From Plantago major (Eukaryota; Streptophyta; Magnoliopsida; Lamiales; Plantaginaceae): a stretch of DNA of 64,000 nucleotides. The position numbers were made by a program, and so were the translations under genes. Below, piece after piece: positions 1 through 11,678 of the stretch (position 1 is its first letter; every line of letters starts with the position of its first letter). The notes below the pieces were generated by a model. The model was not told the origin of the DNA and ran no database searches. It saw only the letters and a program-made list of their open reading frames with translations. The stretch spans positions 3,534,001-3,598,000 of the forward strand of contig CM048839.1 of assembly GCA_026545765.1 (NCBI GenBank). The letters are read 5' to 3'.

Positions 1-1770
1 CGCTCGAGCCATAATATACACAAATATAAATGTGAACCTTAACAAAGAAACATACCCCAATTTGCTCGGCCCTAGGATCAGTCCACATGCCATTCTTCAT
101 TTTTGCCTTCTTGAAGTGGTGAAGAGCAGTAGTGGGCTCCCCGGCATGGAGCTGAAGAACATGCAAACAAGTAGAAAGTTGTTAGAAATGAAAGCAAAAA
201 AACATAAGTACAAATCATATTGCAAGTCAGAAATAACATATATACTAACCGACATCTGGTGATGCAGTAACAATGACCCATAATGATGCACTGAGGTGCT
301 GTACCATCTCGCGCCAACCGGTTCGCTCTTCTTCTCCGCCATGTCCATGACCAAAGGATATCTCCAAGATTACTCCAACGTGCCCACTCATCATCCCCAT
401 CCATCATGCGGCTTTACCCGGAGGCTTTCATGTTGCAAACCATCCTCTTATAACACTCACGACAGGTCTAACAAAGCCACAGTTGGGGAATGAGGGCATT
501 GGGAATGAAGTAGTACTTCTACAACATTTCCATAAGTAGCAAGCCCAAATAGATTAATGAAAGCTGGAATTTAAAGTAAACACAAGTACAATGGCTAACA
601 TACCACGAAATCAAAGACAACAAGTTCAAGAATGGTGACTAACATATCACCCAAGCACATGGCTAACATACCACGAAATCAACACAAGGTGAAAGAAAAG
701 GATTGACTAACATATCACTCAATTACATGGCTAACATACCACTCAAATTGTCCTAAAATTTACTAACACAATGGTGACTAACATATCACCCAAGTACAAG
801 GCTAACATACCACGAAATCAAGACAACAAGTTCAAGAATGGTGACTAACATATCACCCAAGCACAGGGCTAACATACCACTCAAATTGTCCTAAAATTTA
901 CTAACACAATGGTGACTAACATATCACCCAAGCACAATGGCTAACATACCACAAATCAAGACAACAAGTTCAAGAATGGTGACTAACATATCACCCAAAG
1001 TGGCTAACATACCACTCAAATTGTCCTAAAATTTACTAACACAATGGTGACTAACATATCACCCAAGCAGGTGGCTAACATACCACCTAAATCAAGACAA
1101 CAAGTTCAAGAATGGTGACTAACATATCACCCAAGCACAATGGCTAACATACCACTCAAATTGTCCTAAAATTTACTAACACAATGGTGACTAACATATC
1201 ACCCAAGTACGATGGCTAACATACCACAAATCAGCACAACAAGTCAAAGAACATGGATAAAGCTTTGTAACATTTAAGCTTACCCGCATCTCATCAAAAT
1301 AATGATGCTTCATCCTCTCCGGGAGCGTAGACCACTTCTCCCATACTTCAACCTGCTACTCCATACTAAGTCTTATAATATTACCAAGATTTTCGGAGTC
1401 ACCCGTGGCAAAGCCATTACAAATGAGATAGACATGAAACAACCTTTATTAGTATATTCATGTAACATTTAGTAATTATCTGAAGTTATGTTCTACAAAT
1501 GCATAATACTTACTTCTTCCGTCGGGAACAAAACCGCTTCCCATTCCAACTAGCACCGGTGTCGAGCGGTGTGGGGACACCCGTCGGAGGATAAGTCAGC
1601 AAACATGGGTGACGTCCCCACGCTCGTACGTGTGGTAGTGTCAGGCACCTGTGACTGTGATCTCCCGCCAATGTCATAGCCGCCCGTAGGGCTACCCGCT
1701 TCTAGACCACTACTAGTACCTCTAATGGCAGGTGGACGGTATGTGGACCTCCTATGTCTCGGATTCGCAA
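1..1770 (-). pseudogene. Second CACTA gene (Transposase_24/TnpA-like), 5' exons only (element A)
   Basis: This stretch corresponds to 47195-49012 in element C, read on the other strand. An exon-like block at about 1540-1780 precedes a long intron filled with tandem repeats (590-1240). Exon pieces at about 80-500 resemble the block of element D that carries a WVHWLEYWR motif. The gene continues beyond the window. Reading frames are interrupted. In related elements this gene ends with a KGRIYGLGSLG-type motif, which fits the plant Ptta/En-Spm family; here that part lies outside the window. Confidence 0.6.
585..1245 (+). repeat. Tandem repeat array of GTGACTAACATATCAC / GGCTAACATACCAC units inside CACTA A
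   Basis: About 20 copies alternate between two related 16-base cores, GTGACTAACATATCAC and GTGGCTAACATACCAC. Each core has inverted ends (GTGA...TCAC, GTGG...CCAC). Longer spacers (ATTGTCCTAAAATTTACTAACACAA or an AAGACAACAAGTTCAAGAA stretch) recur between pairs. The same array occurs, inverted or shorter, at 9285-9475, 33875-33981 and 47750-48140, always in the intron of the second CACTA gene. Confidence 0.9.
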
Positions 1771-1772
1771 AT

Positions 1773-4700
1773 TCATACAACAAGTGTTAGTAAGAAAGAC
1801 GAGATGAATTGGCAGGTAAAACATATATAATAGACACTTAATAAAGCATATATAACAAGTTGTAGTAACAAGTTGTAATCAAGAACCACCAGTATACACA
1901 TACCCTCGCCCGTGGTTAAGTCTACATATTGGTCTTCATGCAGCTCAATGTACTCATCAGGAGCATGAACTACATTTCTCGCTGTTTCATCAACAACCTC
2001 TTCTTGGTACGAGTTGGTAATTGAGTCGTCCTTCTTAACGTACTCTACTCGAGCGGGCCAGATACGATCGCAACCAATGACCGCCTTGTCACGTTTCAGG
2101 CTTGGATATTCAATGAATACCACTTGGCGTGCTTGAGTAGCCAAGATAAACGGTTCGTACTTACGGTACCTCCTCCTATGGTTAATGTCAACCATCTCAT
2201 ACTGCTCGTGCTTCCTCGTACAAATTTGGAGTAGGATCATACCACCAACATCAAATGAAGGTTCTTTTCAAAGGCAAACCGAATATTCAAGCCGCACGAT
2301 TCGCTTCAACTTTCCGTAGAAATCATACAAATCAGATAAATCTTGCCCACTAACACACACCCCTGAATTGCTTGTGGCCTTGCTCGTGTTAGATTCAACC
2401 GTGTCGAACCTAAGACCATTGACTATGTACGATGAGAATGTGGAGACCTTTCTGTTTGGTCCCTCGCTAGAGCTACTAAGCAAGGAGATGTGATGTTGTT
2501 GATAGGATCTCGACATACTCCTTGAACCAAGGTGGTAATTTCGCTTCAAGTTGTGACTCAATCTCATCATCTGTCAATATTGGATTCTTCTCCAGACAAC
2601 GCTCTTTGAACTCCCTGTGGACACGATTGGTATGCATGATTAGTTAACTAGTAGTTAGATATTCAAATTCATGAAGCCCCTAGTAAGAAAGCTACTCACC
2701 CAGCAAATTTCACCATAAATTCATCAACTTGATGCAGTTCGAGAGGACATAATCTTTGCCAACATTTCACTATCATTCACCCATGATGTATTTTTCTTCC
2801 CCATAGGTCTCCCCGAGACCCTAAAATGTAAATAGCATCATCATCATCCTCTTGAACTTGAATGTGTCTGCGTTTCGAGGCCTAGATGCCTTTAGGGAAC
2901 GTGGTCTCCAAAGTAATAGGAGAAGGTTGCGACTTCCTCTACGTATGCATTGGCCATCGATCCCTCAGCCTACCTTTGTTCTTGACATACCTCTTCAATT
3001 TTCCCAAGTACCGCAATGCATATACTTTTGGGTAATATAATGTGACTTTGGAAAATTCGGACATTTGAATTGAATGATTGTGTTCATATATTACACACCT
3101 CTCGAATGGATACATCCATCGATATTGAACCGTCCAAGAAGCCTCGCTTCGTGTGGGAGGTGAACCGCAAGTGTTCCATAGAATCAAAGAAGCTCGGTGG
3201 GAAGATACGCCGAGCTTGCAGAATCAATGGTATGTTGCTTTCAAGGTTTGCTAACACTTGATCATCAACCACCCTTGCGCATAAATTCTTGAAAAATAAG
3301 CTCAACTCGGTGAGAGCCATCCATACAGTTTAGGTAGCGCTTCTCGAAATGCAACCGGAGAAGCCGCTCCATAAACACATGACAATCGTGGCTCTTCATT
3401 CCATACATCTTCGTCTTCTTCAAATCCACACATCGCCCAACTTTGAGGCATAATTGTCGGAAACTTCAATCCCTAACCCAATCAAACAAATTGTTCCTAG
3501 ATTCAAGATCAATCGTGTAACATGCCTTGGGCATCGCCTTCTCATTCCGTTGTCAACTCAGCCTTTTACACCATGTATCCAACTCGCTCTAGATTTAACG
3601 TTATCCTTTGTCTTTCCGGAATGTTACAAATCGTGTTGAAGCGGTTCTCGACACATTCTTCTCAATGTGCATGAAATCCAACATGTGACGATAAGAAGAC
3701 CGCTCCAATAAGGCAAGTCCCGTAAGATGCTTCTCTTCTTCCATCCACATTTGTTCTCAATTTTCTTGTTATGCTTCTCCCACCCAAGTTCACCACTTTC
3801 ATAAGACCCACTATCAATCTCCGCAAGTATCATGCACCAAGAAGTTGTCTCGGAGGGCCTTTAATCTCTACTTTGTTTTTCAAGAATTGAGTCTTGTTCT
3901 TCCTAAACGGATGGTTCCTTGGTAGAAACCTACGATGACAAACCAAGATTCTTTCCCGCTCTCCTTGATCCGAATGCATCGTGTCCTCCAAACAATGTGG
4001 ACAAGCATGAAAACCCGATCATTTTCCTTCCAGATAGCATTGAATAAGCGGAAAATCACTCACGGTCCACAATAGTGCTTGCTCTCAAGGTAAAGTTCTT
4101 CTTCGTTGACACATCATATGCGGTGATACCATTTTCCCACAACTCAATCAGCTCCTTAATTAAGGGCCGCAGAACACATCCAGCTTACATCTGGATCACC
4201 GCCCGCACCAACGCTGATCAAGAACATGAACGATTCCTTCATGCACTCACCGGGGGGCAGGTTGTATGGTGTCAGCATGACTGGCTAACAAGAGTACTTC
4301 CGGTCACTTCCAAACGGGTTAAAACCATCCGTACAAAGCCCCAAACGTACATTTCTAGATTCGGCTGCAAACTCCGGATATGTCTTGTCGAACTCTTTCC
4401 ATGCCGGTGAGTCTGATGGGTGCTCCATTATACCCACTGCATCCGCCTCCCTTACTCTCTCCTTGTGCCAATGCATTTTATCAGCACAAGCACTTGAAGC
4501 GTACAACCTCTTCAAACGAGGTGCTAGAGGGAAGTACCACATTTTCTTATGTGGGAGATTTTTCTTCTGGCGTTTCTTTGAAGCCCCCTCCTTGTAACGC
4601 TTATAGCGGTCCTTACCACAAAACTTGCACTTCAGTAGATCTACATCCTCCCCCCAATAGATCATGCACATATCCGGACAACAGTCTATGGTTACCATAG

Positions 4701-5380
4701 GCAACCCCAACCCCCGCATCTTTTTCTTCGCTTGGTAAAAGTTGGTGGGTACTAGGTTTAGTTCAGGCAACACTGATAACAATTGTGCGTAGTTATTGAA
4801 GCTCACTTGATTGGCCACCCTCGGCCTTACAACTCATTAGCCGAGACAACAAAGATAACTCAGTGTGCTTCTGACACCCCGGCCAAATGGGCTTCTTTGA
4901 TGATTCCAACAAGTCAAAGAACACCTGATCCTCAAAATTCGGTGGCTCCTCCACATCCCGATCGGTGTCCATGAACTCTGGACCCGCAACATCATACACC
5001 ATTTGCTCAATCCTCTCATGATCGTGGATTAGCATCGGATGTGGACGTTATTTGAGTACTACCCATCACATTTTGCTTCCTTCTTTACGCTTAGGAATAC
5101 TCCCATAGTCCATGAACGGTATTGATTCCTCACCATGATAACACCATACCTCATACTACCATTCTGAACCCCTTACGCTTTCAAGTGCTCGACTACCGTT
5201 CTAGGAGGCAAAATTGTCTATTCCTACATTTGTTCGCATTGCAAGGGCACTTCATCATCCCCGACTCAAACAAGTAGTAAGTGCAAAAGCAATGAAGGCT
5301 TCAACCCTTCCACAAAACTAGATTGAATTCGCCATTAATAAAGGTACATCCATGAACGATCGGGATTCATAATTCAACAA
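1773..5380 (-). pseudogene. TNP2-type CACTA transposase, broken (element A)
   Basis: Homologous blocks of a TNP2-like transposase appear in order on the minus strand but in different frames. The N-terminal transposase-associated block (DRSWMY motif) is near 5240-5370. The core at 4285-4818 contains CKFCGKDRYKRY and the DGFNPFG motif typical of Transposase_21. A DUF4218-like block lies at 3084-3320 (IPLIL, RRIFPPSFFDSMEHL) and a DUF4216-like block at 2268-2570, continuing at 1773-2240 (TQARQVVFIEYP). Frameshifts and stops separate the blocks, so no full-length protein can be made. Intact relatives cut and join CACTA ends in the nucleus. Family names are from memory; the block order and motifs are seen. 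Confidence 0.8.
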
Positions 5381-6984
5381 TTAACCTGCGTCTCAATTTA
5401 TTAGATTTATAACATTTATACAATTATGTATTTAGTTTCATTATAATTACAATTACAATTACATTTTTAATTATGATACGGTAACAATTGGTAATGAATT
5501 ACATGCATTTTACTATTACAATTCAATCCCACTGGTAGTTATAACATTTATACCATTACGTATTTAGTTTCATTACAATTACAATTACATTTTTAATTAT
5601 GATACGGTAACAATTGGTAATGAATTACATGCATTTTACGATTACAATTCAATTTTCTAGTAGTTAAACTTCCATATATCTATTAACATTACAAATTGTA
5701 GATGAAAATATTATTGATTGTTTTTATGTTAATACTCCAAAATTATATTAAAATCACCAAAATCACCAAATTGTCTACAAACACACAATTAAATCTTCAT
5801 AATTCTAGTACGTATACGAAAATTGCTAAGTAAATACCCTACACACTTACAATCACACTACAAGAAAAGCTGGAAAAAACGACGTTATGGGGCGACGGAT
5901 GAAATCCGTCGCCCCATAACGACGGATCGCTTATTGGGGCGACGGAATCTATCCGTCGCCCTAATCATGACGGATAATTGTTATCCGCTTATTGGCGACG
6001 GATAACGTATCCGTCGTAAAAATTGCGACGGATAATTATTATCCGTCGCTAAGTTTGACTTTGATAAAAAAAAAGAAAATTTTTTTTTAAAAAGCGGGCG
6101 ACGGATAGATTATCCGCTTTATAGCGACGGATACCTATCCGCCGCCACATGTGACGGATCGACTCGGGCCGACGGACACGTGTCCGTCGCCCAGTTTCAT
6201 AATCGACGAGAGGTAATGCCTCACTTTCTTCCTCTTCTCCTTCTTCTTCCTCATTCTCTTCTTCTCCTCTTCGGTTTCCGGTGAATTCTTCGTTATTCCG
6301 GCAATCTTGGTGCCTAATCGAAGCTAGTGGGACAAGGAGTTTGTTTCTTCGATCAATTTCAGATTTCTACCGATTAATCAAGGTATTTTGGCTAAAACCC
6401 TAGTTTTTTAAAATTTGGGGATTTTGTTTATTTTGATTAATTTGAGCAATTATATGTATATATGATAAGTATGTAGTAGTTAGTTTAGTTAATTTGATTA
6501 ATTATATGTAATTTGTTCAATTTGATAGTTAGTTTAATTAATGATATGAATGTATGTAGTATGTTAATTAAGTTTGGTATGTATGAATGTATGTAGTTAG
6601 TTTGATTTGTGTGTTAAGTATATATAGTTAGTTTAGTTAATTTGATATGTTTGTTAAGTATAGAAGTATGTAGTTTTGATTTGATAAATTTGTATGTTAA
6701 GTATGTAATTTGATATGAATATATGTAGTAATTGATATGTATAGAGTAATTAGTTAATTTGATATGTATGTTAAGTATATAATATATGTACTAAGAGGTT
6801 GAAATGGTTAAATTATATTCCCAATTTTGTAAATATCGAACACTTAATTAATAATTAATTTATAAGCAACATATAATAATTAACAATTAACCTCTACAAT
6901 CTTCTTATCCGAATTGGAATCGATCTAATAAATTAAATACGATCTAATCAATTGGAGCGTCTCAAAGTTAAAAATAAAGTATAT

Positions 6985-8640
6985 ATACAATGAATTCGAC
7001 CGTTCATGGATGTACGATAAATGCGGTAAATGGCGAGTTTGTAGGAGTTTTGTAGAAGGGTTAAAGGTTTCATCTCGTTTGCCATGGGACGTCCGGTTTG
7101 TACAATTGGGGGTTGATAAAGTGTCCTTGCACATTGGAAACCCGAAACAAGCAATTTATGACGCCTACAGTGATTCGAGCACTTATGACGTTATGGATTC
7201 ATGCACGAGTATCATGTATGGATTCATCACGGTGAGAAGCACCGTCCATGTCATACCTCCAATGGAGGGAGGCGGGGTTTGGGGCCGTCTATCGAGTGCC
7301 TTTCTGCTTGTCGGAACATGTGCATGGTGTATTGGGAGGAGGATGTAGATCTGTTGGAATGCAAGTTCTGTGGTAGGGAGCGCCACAAGTGATGAGGAGG
7401 GGGGTGCATGAGAATGAGGAGTTTGATCCGTTTGTCTCTAGCTTGTATAACTAGTAATCATTAGTTTATATATATATGAAACCAAACATTATGGTAAAAT
7501 TGAAGTGATGTAACTTATATTATGTAATGCCGTAACAATTGATCGAGCTAATATAACTTATATTACGAGCAATTGATTGAATTATTGTGAAATTGATTTA
7601 TTATCGTAAATGAAAGAACTCGATCTAATGAATTCAAACGTGTCAGGTTATTATCTAATTATTCAATGAATACCGATCGTGGATGGATGTATTGTCGTAC
7701 TCTCAATGGCAGAGTTCAATGGAGTTTTCCGAAAGGGTTGAAGGTTTCATTGAATTTGCAATGTCAAATCGGCTTGTGTAAAGGATGGGTTGATAAAGTG
7801 TCCTTGCGGTAAAGCGGTCTGAAACAAGCAATACGTGACTCCTAAAGTGGTAGTCCAAAGACTTGAGGAAAAATGGATTCTACTGCGTATCGGTATGGAA
7901 TCATCATGGTGAGGAAGCGACCGTCAATACATATGACCAATCTGAGATAACGTGGAAGGAAGAAAAAATTCCTGAAATTTCCAGTTGGTTCAGAGTATGT
8001 CCGGAATCCTATTAACAACGTCACATGCATATACTTAAAGGCTCTCGCAGGGTCCATTCAAAAGGTCTACACATTCCCAGGTTATATAGTCAATGGCCTT
8101 AGGTTCCACACGACTGAATGTAACACGGCCATGGCGACAAGCAACTTCGGGGTGTGTGTTAATGGTGCAGAAGAGTATGGAGACGCTACTTTGTTTGATT
8201 TCCACGGCAAGCTAAAACGAATTGTGAGGATTGAATATTCGGATTGCCATTTAAACGAACCTTCTTGTTTGACGTTGAGTGGTATGATCCTAATCCGAGA
8301 GGTACGAGGAAGAACGAGCGGTTTGAAATGGTTGATGTGAACCAAAAGAAGAGGTACGAACCAAGTATGAACCATTTATTCGCGACTCAAGCACGACAAG
8401 TGGTGTTTCTTGAATATCAAGCGAAAAGCGATAAGGGGAATGGTTAGCTGCGGTACCTATTCGTGCTCGCCGAAAGTGGAGTACATTGAGAAAGACGACT
8501 TCGATTACGAACTCGTACCAACAAGAGGATGTCGATAAACAAGCGGAAGATCCCATAGAAGCGGATGATGAGCTGTTTGATGCACGAGGACCAATATGTA
8601 GTCTTAGAGGACGGCGATAACGGTATATTATGTGTATTAT
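6985..8640 (+). pseudogene. TNP2-type transposase remnant with large internal deletion (element B)
   Basis: Two N-terminal transposase-associated blocks are present in tandem, at about 6985-7390 and 7660-7960. The first is fused to a copy of the zinc-like core segment (ECKFCGRERHK at about 7355-7390). At about 7962-7970 the sequence jumps directly to the segment that matches element C from 46430 onward, so the DDE core and the DUF4218-like block are missing. The DUF4216-like block follows at 8080-8470 (GVCVNGAEEYGDATLFDFHG). Several frameshifts are present. Confidence 0.75.
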
Positions 8641-8721
8641 GAGTAATTATATGTGTTATTATAATCATATGTATTATAACTCGTACTAACACATTTTTAT
8701 TGTATTTATTACATTTTTTGC

Positions 8722-10345
8722 AGATGTCATGACAGAGGTCCACTATCGTCCCCCACGCAATGGCAAGCATGATAGTGGTGGGTCGGGACACCGTCGAACG
8801 AGGAGGGCTCGAAGATCGTGAAGAGGTCTCGGATTCTGAGACCCCGGCAGAGAGAGCGTGGTCTACCGGTCGGCCGGACACATCTTTGGAGGACGACCAC
8901 GACGATTGTCCCTACCTCGTGTTCGATCCAAACAATCCCAACGTCACGTGGACTGCCTATGATTTTCCCTATTGGTCCCGCCAAGTAAGTATTATACATT
9001 CTTCTTAAATATCTAAAACATAACGATAATGATAGTTGACAAGTATAAATTGTTGTACTAAAGTAATGCATATTCGCTTTCTTGTATCTTATACATTGAC
9101 AAACTTATGGCCTCGGAGGTGCACAACAAACTAGGTGACATCTTCCTGAGGAGAGAGCCATAAGGCGGTGGAGAGTGTTGGAGCCACATCTCGGAGCGCA
9201 TGAGGGCCGAGTACTTCGATGAGCTGAGGGTAAGTTAAAATATGACATTCATTTGTTTGTAATTATAATTAATCGTTTTAATATGAGTGGTATGTTAGCC
9301 ACTGTATGTGAGTGGTATGTTAGCCACTTTATTTGGGTGATATGTTAGTCACCATTGTGTTAGTAAATTTTAGGACAATGTGAGTGGTATGTTAGCCACT
9401 GTATGTGAGTGGTATGTTAGCCACTTTATTTGGGTGATATGTTAGCCACTTTATTTGGTTGATATGTTAGTCACCATATCTGTTATGTTGTTAGGACATG
9501 TATTGACTTTGGATGTTGTATGAAATTGGGAATGTAGAAGGAGTACTTCATTCAAGGAGTTGATCCCACAGATCTGGCGTGTTTACGGTGGGATCCAAAT
9601 CTGAGGATATGGTCTGCGTGGAAGGCCATTCGGGATCGGGTGGCCCAATCCCTCCAGTTGATGCAACGAGTGGGCCCTTTGGGATGCTTCTTGGCCGAAT
9701 CGATGTCCGGGGCGTTGCTTGGACCAACAGTGTAACCGGCATCCCGATCGTCTGGCGGAAGGGCCGTTCACCACCTGGGAGGCGATCTCATCGATTATTA
9801 TCAATCGGTGCGTATATATGTGTTTTGCAATCTAGCATTACGTATGCTCTATTACTTGTAGATGATAAATTGTTGACTAGATCTGGTTTGATTCGGTGGC
9901 ACGGAGGAGGTGACATCCAAGTATGCCATCTTCAAGAAGGCCAAGCAGAATGGAGGGGTATGGACCGACTGTCGGGCATCGTCTATTGCGGTATGTTTAT
10001 GTTGCTTAAAGTTCATATTTGTACACTATTACAAGTTACTTTTTTAAAACAGTAACTGATCATTATATCTGCTATTTACGATTTCAGGCTGAGGTTGATG
10101 CTCAGGTGGCGAGGCAGGAGGACGAGACGGGTGATGTGTTGTCAACTGAACAAGTTGACAACATCTTCCTAGAGGTCAACAAACCGGACAAGAAAGGACG
10201 AATATATGGACTCGGGAGCCTCGGTTTGCAACTGGCTAGTCCGGCGTGCTCCTCATCATCGTCCCAGCAGTCCAGACGTCCGGTTTACACAGTGACTGTG
10301 TCTCGAAATGGTGCGATCGCAGTCCGGAACATGTTGCTCGGCTAA
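8722..10345 (+). pseudogene. Second CACTA gene (Transposase_24/TnpA-like), broken (element B)
   Basis: Exon-like blocks lie at about 8722-8985, 9540-9810, 9870-9990 and 10088-10345. The last carries EQVDNIFLEVNKPDKKGRIYGLGSL, whose GR-Y-GLG core is typical of the plant Ptta/En-Spm transposase family (PF03004, from memory). The intron at about 9000-9540 contains the GTGGTATGTTAGCCAC repeat array. Frame breaks occur relative to element C. The product of intact relatives binds subterminal repeats and helps excision; that role is family knowledge. Confidence 0.65.
9285..9475 (+). repeat. GTGGTATGTTAGCCAC tandem repeats (CACTA B intron)
   Basis: Seven copies of the core alternate as GTGGTATGTTAGCCAC and GTGATATGTTAGTCAC. 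This is the reverse complement of the array in element A, as expected from opposite orientations, with fewer copies. Confidence 0.9.
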
Positions 10346-10659
10346 CTCAAGAGATGGAGCGCCATGACGAGAGAACGAAGGAGAAACGGCGCCTTGATTC
10401 TGAGATGGGCGATTCATGTCCAGTTCGCCATCACCCACCCCACCCCGTCGATAGCTATTTATGTATCTGTATGTTCATATTTTTTTTCATATTTACACTT
10501 GTTTGTATTATTTCTCCAGCTCAGTATATTACTTTTTTATTCATTGAAACATTTTTCGTATTATTGATTTATTATCGAACATTATATTGATTAAATAGGT
10601 GAACTACGAAAATAGGGATTAATATGAAATAAATAGTAGCGGAATTAGTGACGGAATTC

Positions 10660-10985
10660 ACGGTGTGGAATTAGTGACGGAATTTCAAATTCCGTCACTA
10701 GTCCATAAAATATTTAGCGACGGATAGAATCTATCCGTCGCTACATCTTGACGGATAGATTCTATCCGTCGCTATATTAGCGACGGATAGAATCTATCCG
10801 CTATATTTCGAATTAAAAAAATAATTGGGCCAATCCGTCGTCCAATCCGTGTAATTGACGACGGATTGTTATCCGTCGCCAGCGACTCAGGCGACGGATT
10901 TTCTATCCGTCGCCCGATCCGTCGCCAGAGCTGGGGCGACGGATAGCTGGCCTGTAGCGACGGATCTATCCGTCGCTACAGGCCA
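10660..10985. repeat. Subterminal GCGACGGAT/ATCCGTCGC palindromes, right end of CACTA B
   Basis: More than ten palindromic units built on GACGGAT...ATCCGTC sit within 320 bp of the terminus. A matching set lies at 5880-6200. Such clusters in CACTA elements are binding sites for the accessory transposase. Confidence 0.85.
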
Positions 10986-11678
10986 GATTTTTTGTAGTGT
11001 CATAGTAACATCATACTAGCAATCCAATTTCACAATAAATATATCAATTGCACATCTCAAAGCTAACCCAATACGTAATATAAGCTAAATTATCTACTAC
11101 ATACTTCCTATAAACATACAATTGATCAAACTAGTCGAAATTCATAAAATTCCCAATATTTAAAAAGTAAGGGTTTTAGCCAAAATACCTTCAATTTCGG
11201 GAAAAATAGCGGATGAAAGTTGAAATTGATGCACAATCCAAGCTCCTTGTCAAGCGAGCTTGAACGAGACCAAGATTGGCGGAATCACGAGATTTGGCCG
11301 GAAAATGCTTGGGACGAATTGGGAGAAAGAAAGGAAGAAGAATGAAATGGAAATGGAAATGATTCGCTTCCGTGTTACATTTAGAACAACGATTTTAGGG
11401 ACGGAAAGATATCCGTCCCCTAAAATCTCTAACTTTAGGGACGGATATCTATCCAATCCTAAAACTTTTTTTTTATTTTTTTGGCTGGTCAGCGGTTTAG
11501 GGACGGATTAAAAATCCGTCCTGCTTTCAATCCCTAATTATGACGGATTAGGATGATTAGGGACGGATAGGCCTATCCGTCCCTAATCCGTCCCTAAAGG
11601 AGCCGATTCGTCCCTAAGTTAGGGACGGATTATATCCGTCCCTAATTTCCGTCCCTAAAAATGAACTTTCTTGTAGTG

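Larger units (their letters stand above)
5856..10999 (+). mobile_element. CACTA DNA transposon B, nested in element A, complete ends, internal deletion
   Basis: The left terminus is CACTACAAGAAAAGCTGG at 5856 and the right terminus is CCAGATTTTTTGTAGTG ending at 10999. The flanking 3-bp duplication TCA is present at 5853-5855 and 11000-11002, so the insertion boundaries are exact. Subterminal GCGACGGAT/ATCCGTCGC palindromes fill about 5880-6200 and 10700-10975. The body matches element C closely but lacks about 2.4 kb of the transposase gene. With no intact gene it could move only with help from another copy. Confidence 0.95.
1..11678 (-). mobile_element. CACTA (En/Spm) DNA transposon A, outer copy, right-hand terminus present, other end outside the window
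   Basis: The element reads on the minus strand. Its 5' terminus is the inverted CACTACAAGAAA end at 11667-11678, seen on the plus strand as ...TTTCTTGTAGTG. Subterminal DNA (about 11390-11660) is packed with palindromic GGGACGGAT/ATCCGTCCC units, as expected for binding sites of a TnpA-like protein. After the nested element B (5856-10999) the sequence resumes with a TNP2-type transposase and a second gene, both decayed. The body is homologous to element C (41873-49737). The window starts inside the element, so its 3' terminus and the left TSD cannot be seen; the 3 bases to the right are TTG. The element is non-functional as read because both genes are broken. Confidence 0.85.

Noticed and set aside
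585..1245. CRISPR array
   Set aside because: The units are tandem variants without unique spacers, inside a plant transposon intron.
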